DNA of 64,000 nucleotides, from positions 1,860,001 through 1,924,000 of the forward strand of contig NZ_UHHW01000002.1 in assembly GCF_900460345.1 (NCBI RefSeq). The letters run 5' to 3'. Origin of the DNA: Trueperella pyogenes. GTDB lineage: Bacteria > Actinomycetota > Actinomycetes > Actinomycetales > Actinomycetaceae. This document shows, one piece after another, positions 27,252 to 36,317 of this stretch. The position numbers and the translations under genes are program-made. Positions within the stretch are counted from its first letter, which is position 1; every line of letters starts with the position of its first letter. A model generated the notes under the pieces. The model worked only from the letters and a program-made list of their open reading frames with translations, did no database searches and was not told the origin of the DNA.

Positions 27252-28205
27252 CTAAAGAGCGGGTCGAACCTGCTCATATGCGACGACGCGCTGCCCGCCC
27301 CAGTCTGCCACATGCGCGATCAGGATCTGCCCCGTCTTCAACCACGGATCCTTTGCCGGCAGTTTCCGCCTGAGCGGGTGCGGGGTAAAGGCCGCGAGCT
27401 CGGCGACGAGCGTCGGCAGCGTCGGCCGGTGGACGCACACGGCGGTGGGCACGCCCCGTCGGATCACGTTGTTCACGACGCCAGCCGCCGCGTGCGGCGC
27501 CTCCTCATGCGCCGCCTCTGTCAAGGCCGCGCACATATCCACGTCCTGCCCGCTCGCCAGCGCATAGGGGGCAACCGTGTCCCGGCAGCGCTTCCACGGC
27601 GAGCTCACAATATTCACGACGCCGTACCCAGACAACACCCCGACCAGCCGCTTTGCCCGCGTCTTTCCCGTCTTCGTCAGCGGCCGAGTCGTTTCGGATC
27701 CCGCGTGAACTGAGCGCTTGACAGATCGTGCATGACGCACAATGAGCACCGGCGTCGTGCGCAGGAGCCCGTCCGCGTCCCGTTTCGCCAAGAGTTCGAG
27801 CAGCTCGCGGTCGTTCGGGTGGGAGAGCAAAGCCCGCGCCTGCGCAACGCTCACCCATCGCACGTCGTCGATCTCCTTCGCCGACGCGCGCGCCGCCTTC
27901 CGCCGAACCGCGAGCGCCGGGTGCTCCGCAGGCGCAACAGTGGCCGCCCAGTAACGCACCTTCTTCGTCTTCCTACCCGCGACCGTGTAGCGCTGCGCGC
28001 CCAGTGGAACCCCCAGCACGACGTCGTAACCCGTCTCCTCCTTCATCTCCCGCAAGCAACACTCCTGAAGCGTCTCCTTGCCCTTGACTTTGCCCTTGGG
28101 AAAAGACCAGTCCTTCCAGGTGGGACGGTGAACGAGGAGCACCTCTACAGCGCGGCCACGCTGACGCCAGATGATGGCGCCAGCGCCATAAATATCAACA
28201 GACAC
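27252..28205 (-). CDS. Nudix hydrolase / histidine phosphatase fusion (MutT1-like)
   Basis: The 317-residue protein joins an N-terminal Nudix domain (Nudix box GKETLQECCLREMKEETGYD, about residues 42-61) to a C-terminal histidine-phosphatase domain (VLIVRHARSVKR near residue 154). This is the architecture of mycobacterial MutT1. That enzyme hydrolyses 8-oxo-(d)GTP to the diphosphate and monophosphate forms and also diadenosine polyphosphates. It lies 15 bp downstream of ppk on the same strand, the same order as Rv2984-Rv2985 in Mycobacterium tuberculosis. Confidence 0.9.
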   Translation of the reverse strand: MSVDIYGAGAIIWRQRGRAVEVLLVHRPTWKDWSFPKGKVKGKETLQECCLREMKEETGYDVVLGVPLGAQRYTVAGRKTKKVRYWAATVAPAEHPALAVRRKAARASAKEIDDVRWVSVAQARALLSHPNDRELLELLAKRDADGLLRTTPVLIVRHARSVKRSVHAGSETTRPLTKTGKTRAKRLVGVLSGYGVVNIVSSPWKRCRDTVAPYALASGQDVDMCAALTEAAHEEAPHAAAGVVNNVIRRGVPTAVCVHRPTLPTLVAELAAFTPHPLRRKLPAKDPWLKTGQILIAHVADWGGQRVVAYEQVRPAL

Positions 28206-28220
28206 GGCTCTCCAGTTCGG

Positions 28221-30656
28221 CTAGCGATGGTCGGCGACGGTCGAGCGGGCGCTTGCCACCAGCTCCTCTTGCATATTGACCAGCGCGTTGCCCTCGGCGT
28301 CGTGGGTAACGTGCACCCAACCGTCGGCGGTCATGCGCCAGGACTGCACCTCGTCGGAGGTCGCGCGGCGAACCATGTCCACCAGGTAGTCGATCTGCTC
28401 CGGCTCCTCGATGCGGATGAGCGCCTCGATCCGGCGGTCAAGATTGCGGTGCATGAGATCCGCAGAGCCGATCCACACCTCGGCAACGCCGTCGTTGCAG
28501 AAGGCATACACGCGCGAATGCTCGAGGAAACGCCCCAGAATCGAGCGGACGTTGATGTTATCGGACAGGCCGGGAATACCGGCACGCAGGCAGCAGATGC
28601 CGCGAACCTGGATGTCGACCGGGACACCAGCCTGAGAGGCGCGGTAGAGGGCGTCGATGATGCGTTCGTCGACCACCGAATTCGCCTTGAAGCGGATCCA
28701 GGCGTTCTTGCCTGCCAGCTTGTTGTCAATCTCGCGCTCAATCCGATCCAGGAGGCCCGAACGGATGCCCGTGGGTGCCACCAGCAGGCGGTGAAACTTC
28801 GCCTTCGGGGCATACCCAGAGAGCTGGTTGAACAGGCGGGTGATGTCCTGACCGACGTCGCGCTCACAGGTGAACAAGCCAAGATCTTCATAGCCGCGAG
28901 CCGTCTTCGGGTTGTAATTACCAGTGCCCACATGGACGTATCGCCGCAGGCCATCGACCTCCTGGCGCACGACTAGCGAGAGCTTACAGTGCGTCTTCAA
29001 ACCCACAATGCCGTAGACGACGTGCACACCTGCCTGCTCAAGCTTGCGCGCCCACTCGATATTGTTCTCCTCATCAAAGCGCGCCTTGATCTCCACCACC
29101 GCGAGGACCTGCTTGCCGGAATTCGCCGCGCGGATGAGGGCATCCACGATCGGCGAATCGCCCGACGTCCGGTACAAGGTCTGCTTAATGGCCAACACCT
29201 TCGGGTCGTCCGCGGCCTGGCGGATAAACTGTTGGACCGACGTCGAAAACGACTCATAGGGATGGTGAACCAGAATCTCCTTGCGGCGGATAGCGGCGAA
29301 GATATCCGGCGTGCGAGAGGACTCGACGTCGGCAATGCCGCGCGCGGTCACCGGCACAAATTTTTTGAATTTGAGTTGCGGGCGGTCGAGGTCGTGGATG
29401 ACGTTCAGGCCCGTGAGATCCAACGGGGCAGGCAAATGCAACACGTTTTCCTCGCGCACCCCCAATTCGCGCGTGAGCATCTGCAAAACGCGCTTCGAGA
29501 TGTCGCTTTCCACCTCCAGGCGCACCGCCGGGCCAAAACGACGCCGGAGCAATTCCCGCTCGAGAGCCTTGAGGAGGTTTTCGGCGTCGTCCTCCTCCAC
29601 TTCCAGATCCTCATTTCGAGTCACTCGGAAAGTAGAGTACTCAACGACCTCCATGCCAGGGAACAGCGCCTCGAGGTGAGCGCCGATCACCTCCTCCAGC
29701 GGAATGTACGTGGTCTTGCCGTGCTCATCAGCAGGCACGTCCTCCGGCCGGTACGGGCGCCCCTCCGAATCAACCGCGATAAAACGCGGCAAGAGCGGGG
29801 GGACCTTCACCCGCGCAAAAAGTTCCTTGTCATTCTTCGGGTTGCGCACGAGCACAGCCAGGTTGAGCGAGAGACCCGAAATGTAAGGGAATGGGTGAGC
29901 CGGATCAACCGCCAGCGGAGTGAGCACCGGGAAAATCTGCTTGCGGAAGAACTTCGACAACCGGTCCTTCTCCGTCTGACCCAGATCAGACCAATGTTGG
30001 ATCACAATGCCGACCTCGGCGAGCTTGGGTTGGACGTCGTCGGCAAAAACCCGCGCGTGACGCTCCTGGAGCTCTTTCGTGCGAACCGTGATGCCCTCGA
30101 GGGTCTGGCGCGGGGTCAGGCCAGAAGCCTTCGTCACCGCCATGCCCGTGGCAATACGGCGCATCAGACCAGCCACACGAACCATGTAGAACTCATCCAA
30201 GTTGGAGGCGAAAATTGCCAAGAACCAGGCTCGCTCGAGCACCGGGAGCTCCAGATCCTCTGCCTGCTCGAGCACACGCTCGTTGAAAGCCAGCCACGAC
30301 AGCTCGCGATCCAGGAACCGCCCCTCGGGAAGAGTACCCGCAGGGGTCGTGCCCGCAACGGTTCCGCTGTGCTCGCCTTCGGCCGCTCCCTGGCTCTCTT
30401 CCCTCGCCTCCGCCGCACGAACCAACGACTCTGCTTCCTCGACGAGTGCTGCCGTAGAAACCGAAGCCCCCAAGCGCATCTCTTGCACACGAGCACGCAA
30501 AGACGCCATCTCCTGGGAGGTCAGATCCCCGATTTCCTCATCCTCGTCAAGCAGCTCCTCGAGCGTAGACTCCGGGATGTCATCGCCCAAGTCGAGATGG
30601 TCAGAAGGGGTGGATTCCACCAGGGCAGAATCTTCGTCAAAGTACTCGTCGCTCAT
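28221..30656 (-). CDS. ppk: Polyphosphate kinase 1
   Basis: The 811-residue protein has the PPK1 core from [17 protein letters not shown] (about residue 116) to the C-terminus, with the phosphorylated His motif [15 protein letters not shown] and [17 protein letters not shown]. It makes long-chain polyphosphate from ATP, and the reverse, in the cytoplasm. The first 115 residues are an acidic, low-complexity extension ([20 protein letters not shown]) not found in all PPK1 proteins. It lies upstream of the MutT1-like gene and near pst, forming a phosphate-metabolism neighbourhood. Confidence 0.96.
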   Translation of the reverse strand: MSDEYFDEDSALVESTPSDHLDLGDDIPESTLEELLDEDEEIGDLTSQEMASLRARVQEMRLGASVSTAALVEEAESLVRAAEAREESQGAAEGEHSGTVAGTTPAGTLPEGRFLDRELSWLAFNERVLEQAEDLELPVLERAWFLAIFASNLDEFYMVRVAGLMRRIATGMAVTKASGLTPRQTLEGITVRTKELQERHARVFADDVQPKLAEVGIVIQHWSDLGQTEKDRLSKFFRKQIFPVLTPLAVDPAHPFPYISGLSLNLAVLVRNPKNDKELFARVKVPPLLPRFIAVDSEGRPYRPEDVPADEHGKTTYIPLEEVIGAHLEALFPGMEVVEYSTFRVTRNEDLEVEEDDAENLLKALERELLRRRFGPAVRLEVESDISKRVLQMLTRELGVREENVLHLPAPLDLTGLNVIHDLDRPQLKFKKFVPVTARGIADVESSRTPDIFAAIRRKEILVHHPYESFSTSVQQFIRQAADDPKVLAIKQTLYRTSGDSPIVDALIRAANSGKQVLAVVEIKARFDEENNIEWARKLEQAGVHVVYGIVGLKTHCKLSLVVRQEVDGLRRYVHVGTGNYNPKTARGYEDLGLFTCERDVGQDITRLFNQLSGYAPKAKFHRLLVAPTGIRSGLLDRIEREIDNKLAGKNAWIRFKANSVVDERIIDALYRASQAGVPVDIQVRGICCLRAGIPGLSDNINVRSILGRFLEHSRVYAFCNDGVAEVWIGSADLMHRNLDRRIEALIRIEEPEQIDYLVDMVRRATSDEVQSWRMTADGWVHVTHDAEGNALVNMQEELVASARSTVADHR

Positions 30657-30743
30657 AACCGAATCGTCTCAAATCTCGTGTGGGAGTAGCAATAGCCAGG
30701 CTGCGAACGCGGCTGTGGCGGGGCGCCGTCGTGAAACCTCAGC

Positions 30744-31358
30744 CTAGCCGAGGAGCCCCTTGACAAGACGCTCCCCTGCCACCCGGAATTCATCGGCTGT
30801 GCGCAGCATCGCAGTATCGCGGCGCGTGACCTCGGTGGCCATCGGGTGTTTATCTGAGGAGATCCACGTCGGCTGGACCCGGCCTAGGAAATCAGTCAGC
30901 CGGGCCGACGCGCGAAGCACATCCGCAAAATCTCCCACAAAGCCCCCAACGAAGACCTCGTCCCACTTCGCCCGCACCTCGCGCGGGTTGAGCACCTGCT
31001 CCAGTTTTTCCGGTTCGCTCTCCCCCATGGCCACTCGAGCAGCGGCGAAACGCTCTGCGACCTCCTCCGGATAGCGCCGGATCCACTCCGAGAGTAGGAA
31101 ACCACGCCACAGCACGCCGGGCAGCGAATCGTCTGGAGAATTCACCCAGGACTCCGCGATCATGTCGATGCCCTCCTCGCGAATCAGCTCTAATACGCGC
31201 GCACTTACTCCCGACTCCTCCGCACGCGTGTTTCCCAAGGGCACAATCGCCTGCGCTGAGGTGTGCGCGAGTTCCGAAGTAGCAGCCGTATCGGCGTCGC
31301 CTTCGATCAATTCGATCTGCTCGGGTTTAAGTTGCGCTGGTCTACGTGGTGTTGTCAT
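30744..31358 (-). CDS. Hypothetical protein (conserved-looking, no recognised domain)
   Basis: I chose ATG 31358, behind a strong AAGGAGGT site; the frame continues to 31511 without a site. The 204-residue soluble protein is rich in Glu and Arg. It has a low-complexity N-terminus (MTTPRRPAQLKPEQIELIEG) followed by a helical region (EEGIDMIAESWVNSPDDSLPG, read as EEGIDMIAESW and NSPDDSLPG) with several tryptophans. I do not recognise a family. It lies 87 bp upstream of ppk, same strand. Confidence 0.7.
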   Translation of the reverse strand: MTTPRRPAQLKPEQIELIEGDADTAATSELAHTSAQAIVPLGNTRAEESGVSARVLELIREEGIDMIAESWVNSPDDSLPGVLWRGFLLSEWIRRYPEEVAERFAAARVAMGESEPEKLEQVLNPREVRAKWDEVFVGGFVGDFADVLRASARLTDFLGRVQPTWISSDKHPMATEVTRRDTAMLRTADEFRVAGERLVKGLLG

Positions 31359-31501
31359 GACTACCTCCTTGTGTCGTACCTCTATTGTCTCGCAGATCAC
31401 GACCGGTGTGGGGTGAATTTGCGGACTCGTAGTTGCGGCCTGCAGACGCCGCACCCGGCCTGGGGCCCTCTGGGCAGGCCGGGCCACTGTTAGCAGGCGC
31501 A

Positions 31502-31561
31502 GCGCCGACATAAAACATGAATATGGGCTCTACCAGGCCCATATATGAATCGATGGCCGGT
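31502..31561 (+). repeat. Dispersed hairpin repeat, copy A
   Basis: Sixty nucleotides that closely match 39366-39423. The core is ATATGGGC, an 8-nt loop TCTACCAG, and GCCCATAT: a perfect 8-bp stem. It is preceded by GCGCCGACATAAAACATGAA and followed by a GGCCGGT end. It is an intergenic element of unknown type. Confidence 0.75.
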
Positions 31562-31612
31562 ATATTCAAAAGAACTGTCGCTAGGTAGACCAAATATTCA
31601 AAAGAACTATCG
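31562..31612 (+). repeat. Two 19-nt direct repeats
   Basis: ATATTCAAAAGAACTGTCG at 31562-31580 and ATATTCAAAAGAACTATCG at 31594-31612 differ at one base, with starts 32 nt apart. They immediately follow copy A of the hairpin repeat. They could be protein-binding sites or an internal duplication. Confidence 0.7.
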
Positions 31613-31615
31613 GGA

Positions 31616-31837
31616 GGCGGGTTAAACGAAACCCGCCCCTGAGCTCGCGCCCCCGCAGCTCAAGAACACCAAATTCCCGCACCCAACAACAATGACCTCA
31701 TACCGACTCACAACAAGATTGGCACACAGGGCGGCAGGCATTTTAATAGGGCGTCGAGGGATCTCGCCGCTAGCGCCGGCGAGATCCTCCAGGGGCAAGG
31801 CTGGCCTGTGGGCCAGATACTGACGACACGCCGCCCT
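31616..31837. ncRNA. Candidate structured RNA region
   Basis: Several helices cluster here. GGCGGGTT/AACCCGCC lies at 31616-31637. A long-range helix AGGGCGGC/GCCGCCCT (31728-31735 with 31830-31837) encloses GATCTCGCCG/CGGCGAGATC (31760-31786) and CTGGCC/GGCCAG (31801-31815). A CTTTTT tract at about 31846 follows on the plus strand. On the minus strand the 31616-31637 hairpin would come last. The strand is therefore unclear. I cannot match it to a known RNA family. Confidence 0.4.
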
Positions 31838-31897
31838 AAGCAACGCTTTTTGTCTATTAGGCCCGCTTAGCCCTTGCTTGCGCTATCCGGGTATGAG

Positions 31898-31938
31898 AAA
31901 ACCCCGGTTCTCGCTTTCGTTGAGATGCCAGGGTTTTT
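31898..31938. terminator. Terminator after tRNA-Lys
   Basis: AAAACCC (31898-31904) and GGGTTTT (31931-31937) close a hairpin containing a TTCTCGC/GAGA-type inner helix. It directly follows the CCA end of tRNA-Lys on the minus strand and has T-runs on both strands. Confidence 0.7.
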
Positions 31939-31939
31939 A

Positions 31940-32016
31940 TGGTAGGCCCCGTGGGACTCGAACCCACAACCTACGGATTAAAAGTCCGCAGCTCTAACCA
32001 ATTGAGCTAGAGGCCC
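31940..32016 (-). tRNA. tRNA-Lys (anticodon TTT)
   Basis: A full cloverleaf of 77 nt including an encoded CCA end. The D arm is GCTC...GAGC, the anticodon arm GCGGA-CTTTTAA-TCCGT with TTT at the centre, and the T arm GTGGG-TTCGAGT-CCCAC. The acceptor stem starts with a G-U pair. It lies alone, upstream of the EamA gene's 3' end. Confidence 0.97.
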
Positions 32017-32143
32017 GCGCTGTTGCACGGTCGGTCATCCACGTACTCGCGGCTATCCGACCGCACACAGTATACCTCGCCGAGGCTCCGAACTGAAAAT
32101 CTTCACACCAGCTTCTGGCAACTACCCATATCTGCCTGGCCCC

Positions 32144-33013
32144 TCAACATCGAATCCGCGGAGCCGCACCCTTACGAGGCCGGGGCCAAGTTACCAGCAT
32201 GACGGCCACGGTGATCAACACCAAGCCAGCCAGTTCGCCCATGGTGGGGATCTGCCGAAGAATGATCATGCCGACTATGAGGGAAGTTGCTGGATAGAGG
32301 GCATTGAGCAGGGCAAACGTGCCTGCGGGAATCTTCGTGAGGATCATCACCTCGAGAACGTACGGCACCACCGAGGAAAACACACCCACCGCCACCATCG
32401 CCGCGAGCAGCCTCGTGTCCGTAAGGATCACCCAGAAGCCAGGAATCGCCAACCACACATAGCCCAACGCCCCGATAGCCATTCCCAGCGCAAGAGAGTC
32501 CGGCCCCGCTCCCGTCTGTGCCACTTTCGAGCCGAGCCACATGTATACCGCCCACGCCCCGCCAGCCGCGATGGCGAACCCGATACCGGCACCAACACCA
32601 GGCACACCGACGTCAACGCCCACCCACGAGATCATAAAAACTCCGCTGATCGCAAGCACGATCCCCGACCAAATGCGCCAGCCGCGCCCGGTCACGGCCG
32701 CCAAAATGACAGGCCCAAGAAATTCGAGCGCGACCGCCGTCCCCAGCGGGATCCGCGCAATGGCCTGGTAAAACAAGACGTTCATCGTGACGAGCACGAG
32801 CCCGTACACCGCAGCCATGCCGATCGCTCGCCTGCCACTGCGCACAAGATTCTTCGGGCGTCGCCACACCATCATGACGACGGCGGCCACCGCCATCCGC
32901 CCCCACGCCACCGCACCGACGGTCGCGGCAGCGAAAAGCGTGACGGCGATCGAGGCGCCGAGGTACTGAACGATGCCCGAAGCGATGAGGATCCCCGGCG
33001 CGGCGGAGCGCAT
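32144..33013 (-). CDS. EamA/RhtA-type exporter (DMT superfamily)
   Basis: I chose ATG 33013 because GAGG lies 5 nt upstream and the protein then starts like the family, just before the first helix (MRSAAPGILIASGIVQYLGA). ATG 33094, overlapping the upstream gene, would add 27 residues. The 289-residue product has ten hydrophobic segments in two EamA halves, with PLGTAVALEFLGPVILA typical of the RhtA branch. RhtA-like proteins export threonine, homoserine or other amino acids. The substrate here is unknown. Confidence 0.88.
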   Translation of the reverse strand: MRSAAPGILIASGIVQYLGASIAVTLFAAATVGAVAWGRMAVAAVVMMVWRRPKNLVRSGRRAIGMAAVYGLVLVTMNVLFYQAIARIPLGTAVALEFLGPVILAAVTGRGWRIWSGIVLAISGVFMISWVGVDVGVPGVGAGIGFAIAAGGAWAVYMWLGSKVAQTGAGPDSLALGMAIGALGYVWLAIPGFWVILTDTRLLAAMVAVGVFSSVVPYVLEVMILTKIPAGTFALLNALYPATSLIVGMIILRQIPTMGELAGLVLITVAVMLVTWPRPRKGAAPRIRC

Positions 33014-33086
33014 CGAAGCCTCGGTGAAGTTCAAGCTACCCGTCAGATGCCGGCCAGTTTCGCGACCGCCCAACCAGCCGCCTGGC

Positions 33087-33881
33087 CTAGTCATAGCGAT
33101 TCGCCGCCTCAGCACTTTGCGAACCCGCGGAACCCGTGGCGCGAATCTCAACGACGACGGCCGCGTGGTCCGATACAGGAAGTTGCACGACGTCGTCGCG
33201 GACAGCCTCAAAACCACGGCCAAGGACGTGATCGATTTGGATGACTGGCTCCCAACTGGGGCTCCCGTTGCCACGGTGGAGGATGGTGAAGGGTTTGTCG
33301 GCGTGGTCTTGAACGGCGAGCTCTTCTTCGACGTGGTTGATCCGCAGGTTGAGGTCGCCGATGAGGAGTGCCGGGACGCCGGGCACGAACTCGTCGAAGC
33401 CGCCTAGCGCGATGCGCAGTTGGCGGCAAGCCATCGGCCGGACGGTGGAAAGATGGGTGACACCCACTGCAATCGGCCCGGCGTCGGTATCGAGGAGTGC
33501 GTAGAGACAGGCGCGCTTGTCGGGCCACTTGAAGCGCCAGCCAGATCCGTGCTCGTCGCGGAAAAACGGTGTTTTCCGCCGCGGCAGGCGCAGGACTCGC
33601 GCCCGCCGAATGGGCAAGCCAGTGAGCAGCCCCATGCCGTATCGCCGTCTGGTCTGTGCAAAGATCGGGGTGAGCCCGGCGGCACCGGCGATCAAGTCGA
33701 GCTGGTCAACTCTGCCAGATCGCCATTTGCCGCGATCAACTTCCTGCAGCCCGACGACGTCGGCCCCCATAGCCGCGATCTGGCCAGCGAGGTATAGCGC
33801 TGAGTCCCGTCCGGCACCCCGAGTCTGCGCCTTCGCCGGTACCGGCTCGGCATATTGGATGTTGAACGTGAGTAGCCGCAC
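33087..33881 (-). CDS. Endonuclease/exonuclease/phosphatase family protein
   Basis: I chose GTG 33881, 1 bp after the msrB stop, so the protein begins at the first fold strand (RLLTFNIQYAEP); TTG 33902 would overlap msrB. The 264-residue product has the EEP catalytic set: FNIQ, VVGLQEVDRG (metal-binding Glu), GVTHLSTVRP (His), LLIGDLNLRI (Asp/Asn) and PVSDHAAVVVEI (Asp-His pair). Such enzymes cleave phosphodiesters in nucleic acids or lipids. No signal peptide is visible, so it is probably cytoplasmic. Confidence 0.85.
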   Translation of the reverse strand: MRLLTFNIQYAEPVPAKAQTRGAGRDSALYLAGQIAAMGADVVGLQEVDRGKWRSGRVDQLDLIAGAAGLTPIFAQTRRRYGMGLLTGLPIRRARVLRLPRRKTPFFRDEHGSGWRFKWPDKRACLYALLDTDAGPIAVGVTHLSTVRPMACRQLRIALGGFDEFVPGVPALLIGDLNLRINHVEEELAVQDHADKPFTILHRGNGSPSWEPVIQIDHVLGRGFEAVRDDVVQLPVSDHAAVVVEIRATGSAGSQSAEAANRYD

Positions 33882-33882
33882 G

Positions 33883-34287
33883 CTAGTCCGCGTCAGGTTC
33901 AAAGCGGAGTGCTACGGAGTTCATGCAGTAACGCAGGCCAGTCGGGGTCTGCGGCGCATCGGGAAAAACGTGCCCGAGGTGAGAGCCACAGTTGGCGCAC
34001 TGAACTTCAGTGCGAACCATCCCCAAGGAACGATCCTCAACGTAGATCACCGCATCCTTCTCGTCCGGGTCGTAGAAGGAGGGCCAGCCGCAGTGAGAGT
34101 CAAACTTGGTGGCGGAGCGGAAGAGCTCGGCATCGCAGGCGCGGCAGTGGTACATGCCCGCGCGGTCCTCATGAAGGAGCTCGCCCGTGCCGGGGCGCTC
34201 CGTGCCCGCCAGGCGCAGCACGTTGAACTCCAAGGGAGTGAGCAGGTTGCGCCACTCTTCGTCAGTCTTATTGACGCGGAAAGTCAT
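33883..34287 (-). CDS. msrB: Peptide-methionine (R)-S-oxide reductase
   Basis: The 134-residue protein has the MsrB motifs: zinc cysteines CRAC and CANC, GWPSFYDP, and the catalytic RYCMNSVALRF near the C-terminus. It reduces R-methionine sulfoxide in proteins. Its start overlaps the mscS stop by 4 nt, and the EEP-family gene follows after 1 bp, so the three genes form a tight operon. Confidence 0.97.
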   Translation of the reverse strand: MTFRVNKTDEEWRNLLTPLEFNVLRLAGTERPGTGELLHEDRAGMYHCRACDAELFRSATKFDSHCGWPSFYDPDEKDAVIYVEDRSLGMVRTEVQCANCGSHLGHVFPDAPQTPTGLRYCMNSVALRFEPDAD

Positions 34288-35810
34288 CGTTTCTCCTTAG
34301 CTTCGGGTTTGCCCTTGGCGGCGTCGTTTTGCTCGCTTTGGACGAGGGTCTCGGTGTCAGAATCCAGCTTACGCTGGCGCTCCTCATAGACAACATCCCC
34401 AGGGCCTGCGAACGCCTTAGCCCGCTCTTCCGCCTCCGGCGAACCGGTGAAAATTGCCGATTTCGTGGCGGTGGTGTGGGCCTCCACGCTGGGGGCGACG
34501 GCATCACCTAGCTCCGCTTCGCGGTCAGCTAACGAGACGCGCAGGAACTGAGCGACCTCCTTGGCGGAGATGATCTCCGTTTCATCGGTGTGTGTGACGT
34601 TTTCGCCGTCGTATACCGGCTCAAAGACGGGAGGTTGATCTTCCTCGCGTTCACGCACGAGAGCCAAAGTATCCTTATTGCGGGAACGAAGATCTCCCTT
34701 TTCATCCACGTAATGCCGTTCGTGCGGGATAGCCTGGGGTGCCTCCTCCTGGATCCAGCGAACCATCTCCTCGCGGAGGTGATTACGCAGGTCAGTGAGC
34801 GTGGGCGAGTTCTTCGCCGAAACCACACAGCGTAAATTGATCCGGTCCGTTGACGAGGCGTCGGCCACCTGCAGCACGCCCGTGCGCCCGTCCCACAAGT
34901 CGGTATTGCGCAGGATCTGTTCGAAGCGCATGCGCGCGGCCTCAATCGGCAGCGCCCAATCCACCGTTATCACTACATCGCCCGTCATCTCCGGCGCACG
35001 GCGCGTCCAGTTTTCAAAGGATTTGGTCGTCATAATCGTTGACGGCACGATAATGCGCCGCCCATCCCACACCGCGAGGACCACATAGGTGAGCGTGATC
35101 TCCTCGACCGTGGTGTAGTTGCCCTCGTACATCACGATGTCGCCCACACGGATCGAATCCGTGAAGGCCAGCTGCAGCCCAGCAAACACGTTCCCTAACG
35201 TGGTTTGCGCAGCTAGACCAGCAACCACCGAGATAATTCCCGCCGATGCGAAGATAGATGCTCCTGCCGCACGCGCCCCAGGGAAAGTCAGCAACACTCC
35301 GGCCATACCGAGAATCCACACGGTTGCCTTGACCACCCGGCGCAAAATCTGGGTCTGAGTCTTAATTCGCGCCGCACGCCCTTCGGATGCTTCTGCCACC
35401 CGCTCGTTAATCGCGCGCGTCGTGCCATCGACCAGGCCTGACAGTACCCAGGTGGCAGCCACGATGATGAGAATGATGAACGCATGCTCCACCCATGCCA
35501 GCCATTCCGGCGGGGCGGCCGCCATGACCTGGAGCCGGTAATGAAAACCCAGCCAGGCGCCAAGCACCGCAAATAGCACCTCCAGGCGCCTGCTGGAAGC
35601 ACTGTAGATCGGATCGAGATATTTACTTCGGCGCACGATTACCCGCAAACCGGCGATGAAAACTAGGCCTGCGAGCAGGCCCAGCAGCAAGCCAACGCCA
35701 ATCGTGGCGATCATCTTCACGGCGTCGAACGTCGCTTCAACGGCGGCATCGACCTTGTCACCGACGTTCGGATCGGTTGTGGCTGAGACTGGAAGCGCAA
35801 GGATCTTCAT
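34284..35810 (-). CDS. MscS-type mechanosensitive ion channel
   Basis: The 508-residue protein has three N-terminal membrane segments and then the MscS pore helix and beta domain: GLAAQTTLGNVFAGLQLAFT, IRVGDIVMYEGNYTTVEEIT and NWTRRAPE. The C-terminal 150 residues are a charged cytoplasmic extension (EREEDQPPVFEP..., ending KGKPEAKEKR). It should open at low osmolarity to release solutes. It is the first gene of the mscS-msrB-EEP operon. Confidence 0.92.
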   Translation of the reverse strand: MKILALPVSATTDPNVGDKVDAAVEATFDAVKMIATIGVGLLLGLLAGLVFIAGLRVIVRRSKYLDPIYSASSRRLEVLFAVLGAWLGFHYRLQVMAAAPPEWLAWVEHAFIILIIVAATWVLSGLVDGTTRAINERVAEASEGRAARIKTQTQILRRVVKATVWILGMAGVLLTFPGARAAGASIFASAGIISVVAGLAAQTTLGNVFAGLQLAFTDSIRVGDIVMYEGNYTTVEEITLTYVVLAVWDGRRIIVPSTIMTTKSFENWTRRAPEMTGDVVITVDWALPIEAARMRFEQILRNTDLWDGRTGVLQVADASSTDRINLRCVVSAKNSPTLTDLRNHLREEMVRWIQEEAPQAIPHERHYVDEKGDLRSRNKDTLALVREREEDQPPVFEPVYDGENVTHTDETEIISAKEVAQFLRVSLADREAELGDAVAPSVEAHTTATKSAIFTGSPEAEERAKAFAGPGDVVYEERQRKLDSDTETLVQSEQNDAAKGKPEAKEKR

Positions 35811-35862
35811 GTCACTAGGCTAGAACACGCCACCGACAAATTTTTGCGGCTTTCGCTCAGAA

Positions 35863-35880
35863 CTCACCTCGAAAGGTGAG
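35863..35880. repeat. Small hairpin in the mscS-tRNA gap
   Basis: CTCACCT, loop CGAA, AGGTGAG: a 7-bp perfect stem 53 bp upstream of the mscS start. It is outside any gene. Function unknown; it could be an operator. Confidence 0.4.
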
Positions 35881-35987
35881 AGAAACAGATCACATCTAGG
35901 CCGAACCAGATCCCCCATTGCCGCGAGGTCACACCCCACACGCCCCTCATTCCCTACCAGTTACACACGGCAAAAATTAATAAAACG

Positions 35988-36015
35988 TTGCCATTGCTAG
36001 GAATAGTGGTACAGT
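35988..36015 (+). promoter_or_regulatory. Promoter candidate of the tRNA-Glu/Asp/Phe group
   Basis: TTGCCA at 35988-35993 and TACAGT at 36010-36015 are 16 nt apart, about 85 nt before tRNA-Glu. The region is A+T-rich, as expected for a promoter. Confidence 0.5.
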
Positions 36016-36098
36016 GGTGCAGAACACGCCTGACGAAGTTGGCAAGATCGCGAAATCCGCATAAGCTTATCGACGTTCCCCGGTAACACCGGAGAAGA

Positions 36099-36171
36099 GC
36101 CCCTATCGTCTAGTGGCCTAGGACGCTGGCCTTTCACGCCGGTAGCACGGGTTCGAATCCCGTTGGGGGTA
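36099..36171 (+). tRNA. tRNA-Glu (anticodon TTC)
   Basis: A 73-nt cloverleaf. The anticodon arm is CTGGC-CTTTCAC-GCCGG with TTC at the centre, and the T arm ACGGG-TTCGAAT-CCCGT. No CCA is encoded. It is the first of three tRNA genes on this strand. Confidence 0.97.
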
Positions 36172-36206
36172 CGGCTTCCCCAGAAGCTGGAAGAAATTCC
36201 AAATCT

Positions 36207-36280
36207 GGCCCTGTAGCGCAGTTGGTTAGCGCGCCGCCCTGTCACGGCGGAGGTCGCGGGTTCAAGTCCCGTCAGGGTCG
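36207..36280 (+). tRNA. tRNA-Asp (anticodon GTC)
   Basis: A 74-nt cloverleaf. The acceptor stem is GGCCCTG/CAGGGTC, the anticodon arm CCGCC-CTGTCAC-GGCGG, and the T arm GCGGG-TTCAAGT-CCCGT. No CCA is encoded. It is followed by a hairpin with a T-run. Confidence 0.97.
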
Positions 36281-36289
36281 CAGGAAATC

Positions 36290-36310
36290 GCCCGGAGTCC
36301 CGGGCTTTTT
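36290..36310 (+). terminator. Hairpin with T-run after tRNA-Asp
   Basis: GCCCGG, loop AGTC, CCGGGC, then TTTTT at 36306-36310. It lies between tRNA-Asp and tRNA-Phe, so tRNA-Phe may need its own promoter or readthrough. Confidence 0.75.
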
Positions 36311-36317
36311 CTTAACT

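Larger units (their letters stand above)
31359..31939. other. Repeat- and hairpin-rich intergenic region
   Basis: These 581 bp carry no credible gene. They hold one copy of a dispersed hairpin repeat (31502-31561), two 19-nt direct repeats (31562-31580 and 31594-31612), a strong hairpin (31616-31637), a three-way-junction-like structure (31728-31837), and the terminator of tRNA-Lys (31898-31938). A 73-codon frame at 31622-31843 on the minus strand overlaps the structure and lacks a ribosome-binding site. Confidence 0.5.

Noticed and set aside
31562..31612. Direct repeats as a CRISPR array
   Set aside because: Only two units, with a 13-nt gap and no cas genes nearby.
31622..31843. A 73-codon minus-strand frame in the structured intergenic region
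   Set aside because: No ribosome-binding site or motif, and it coincides with strong RNA-like hairpins.
35997..36245. An 82-codon minus-strand frame over the tRNA genes
   Set aside because: It is the antisense of tRNA-Glu and tRNA-Asp; such frames arise by chance from tRNA sequence.
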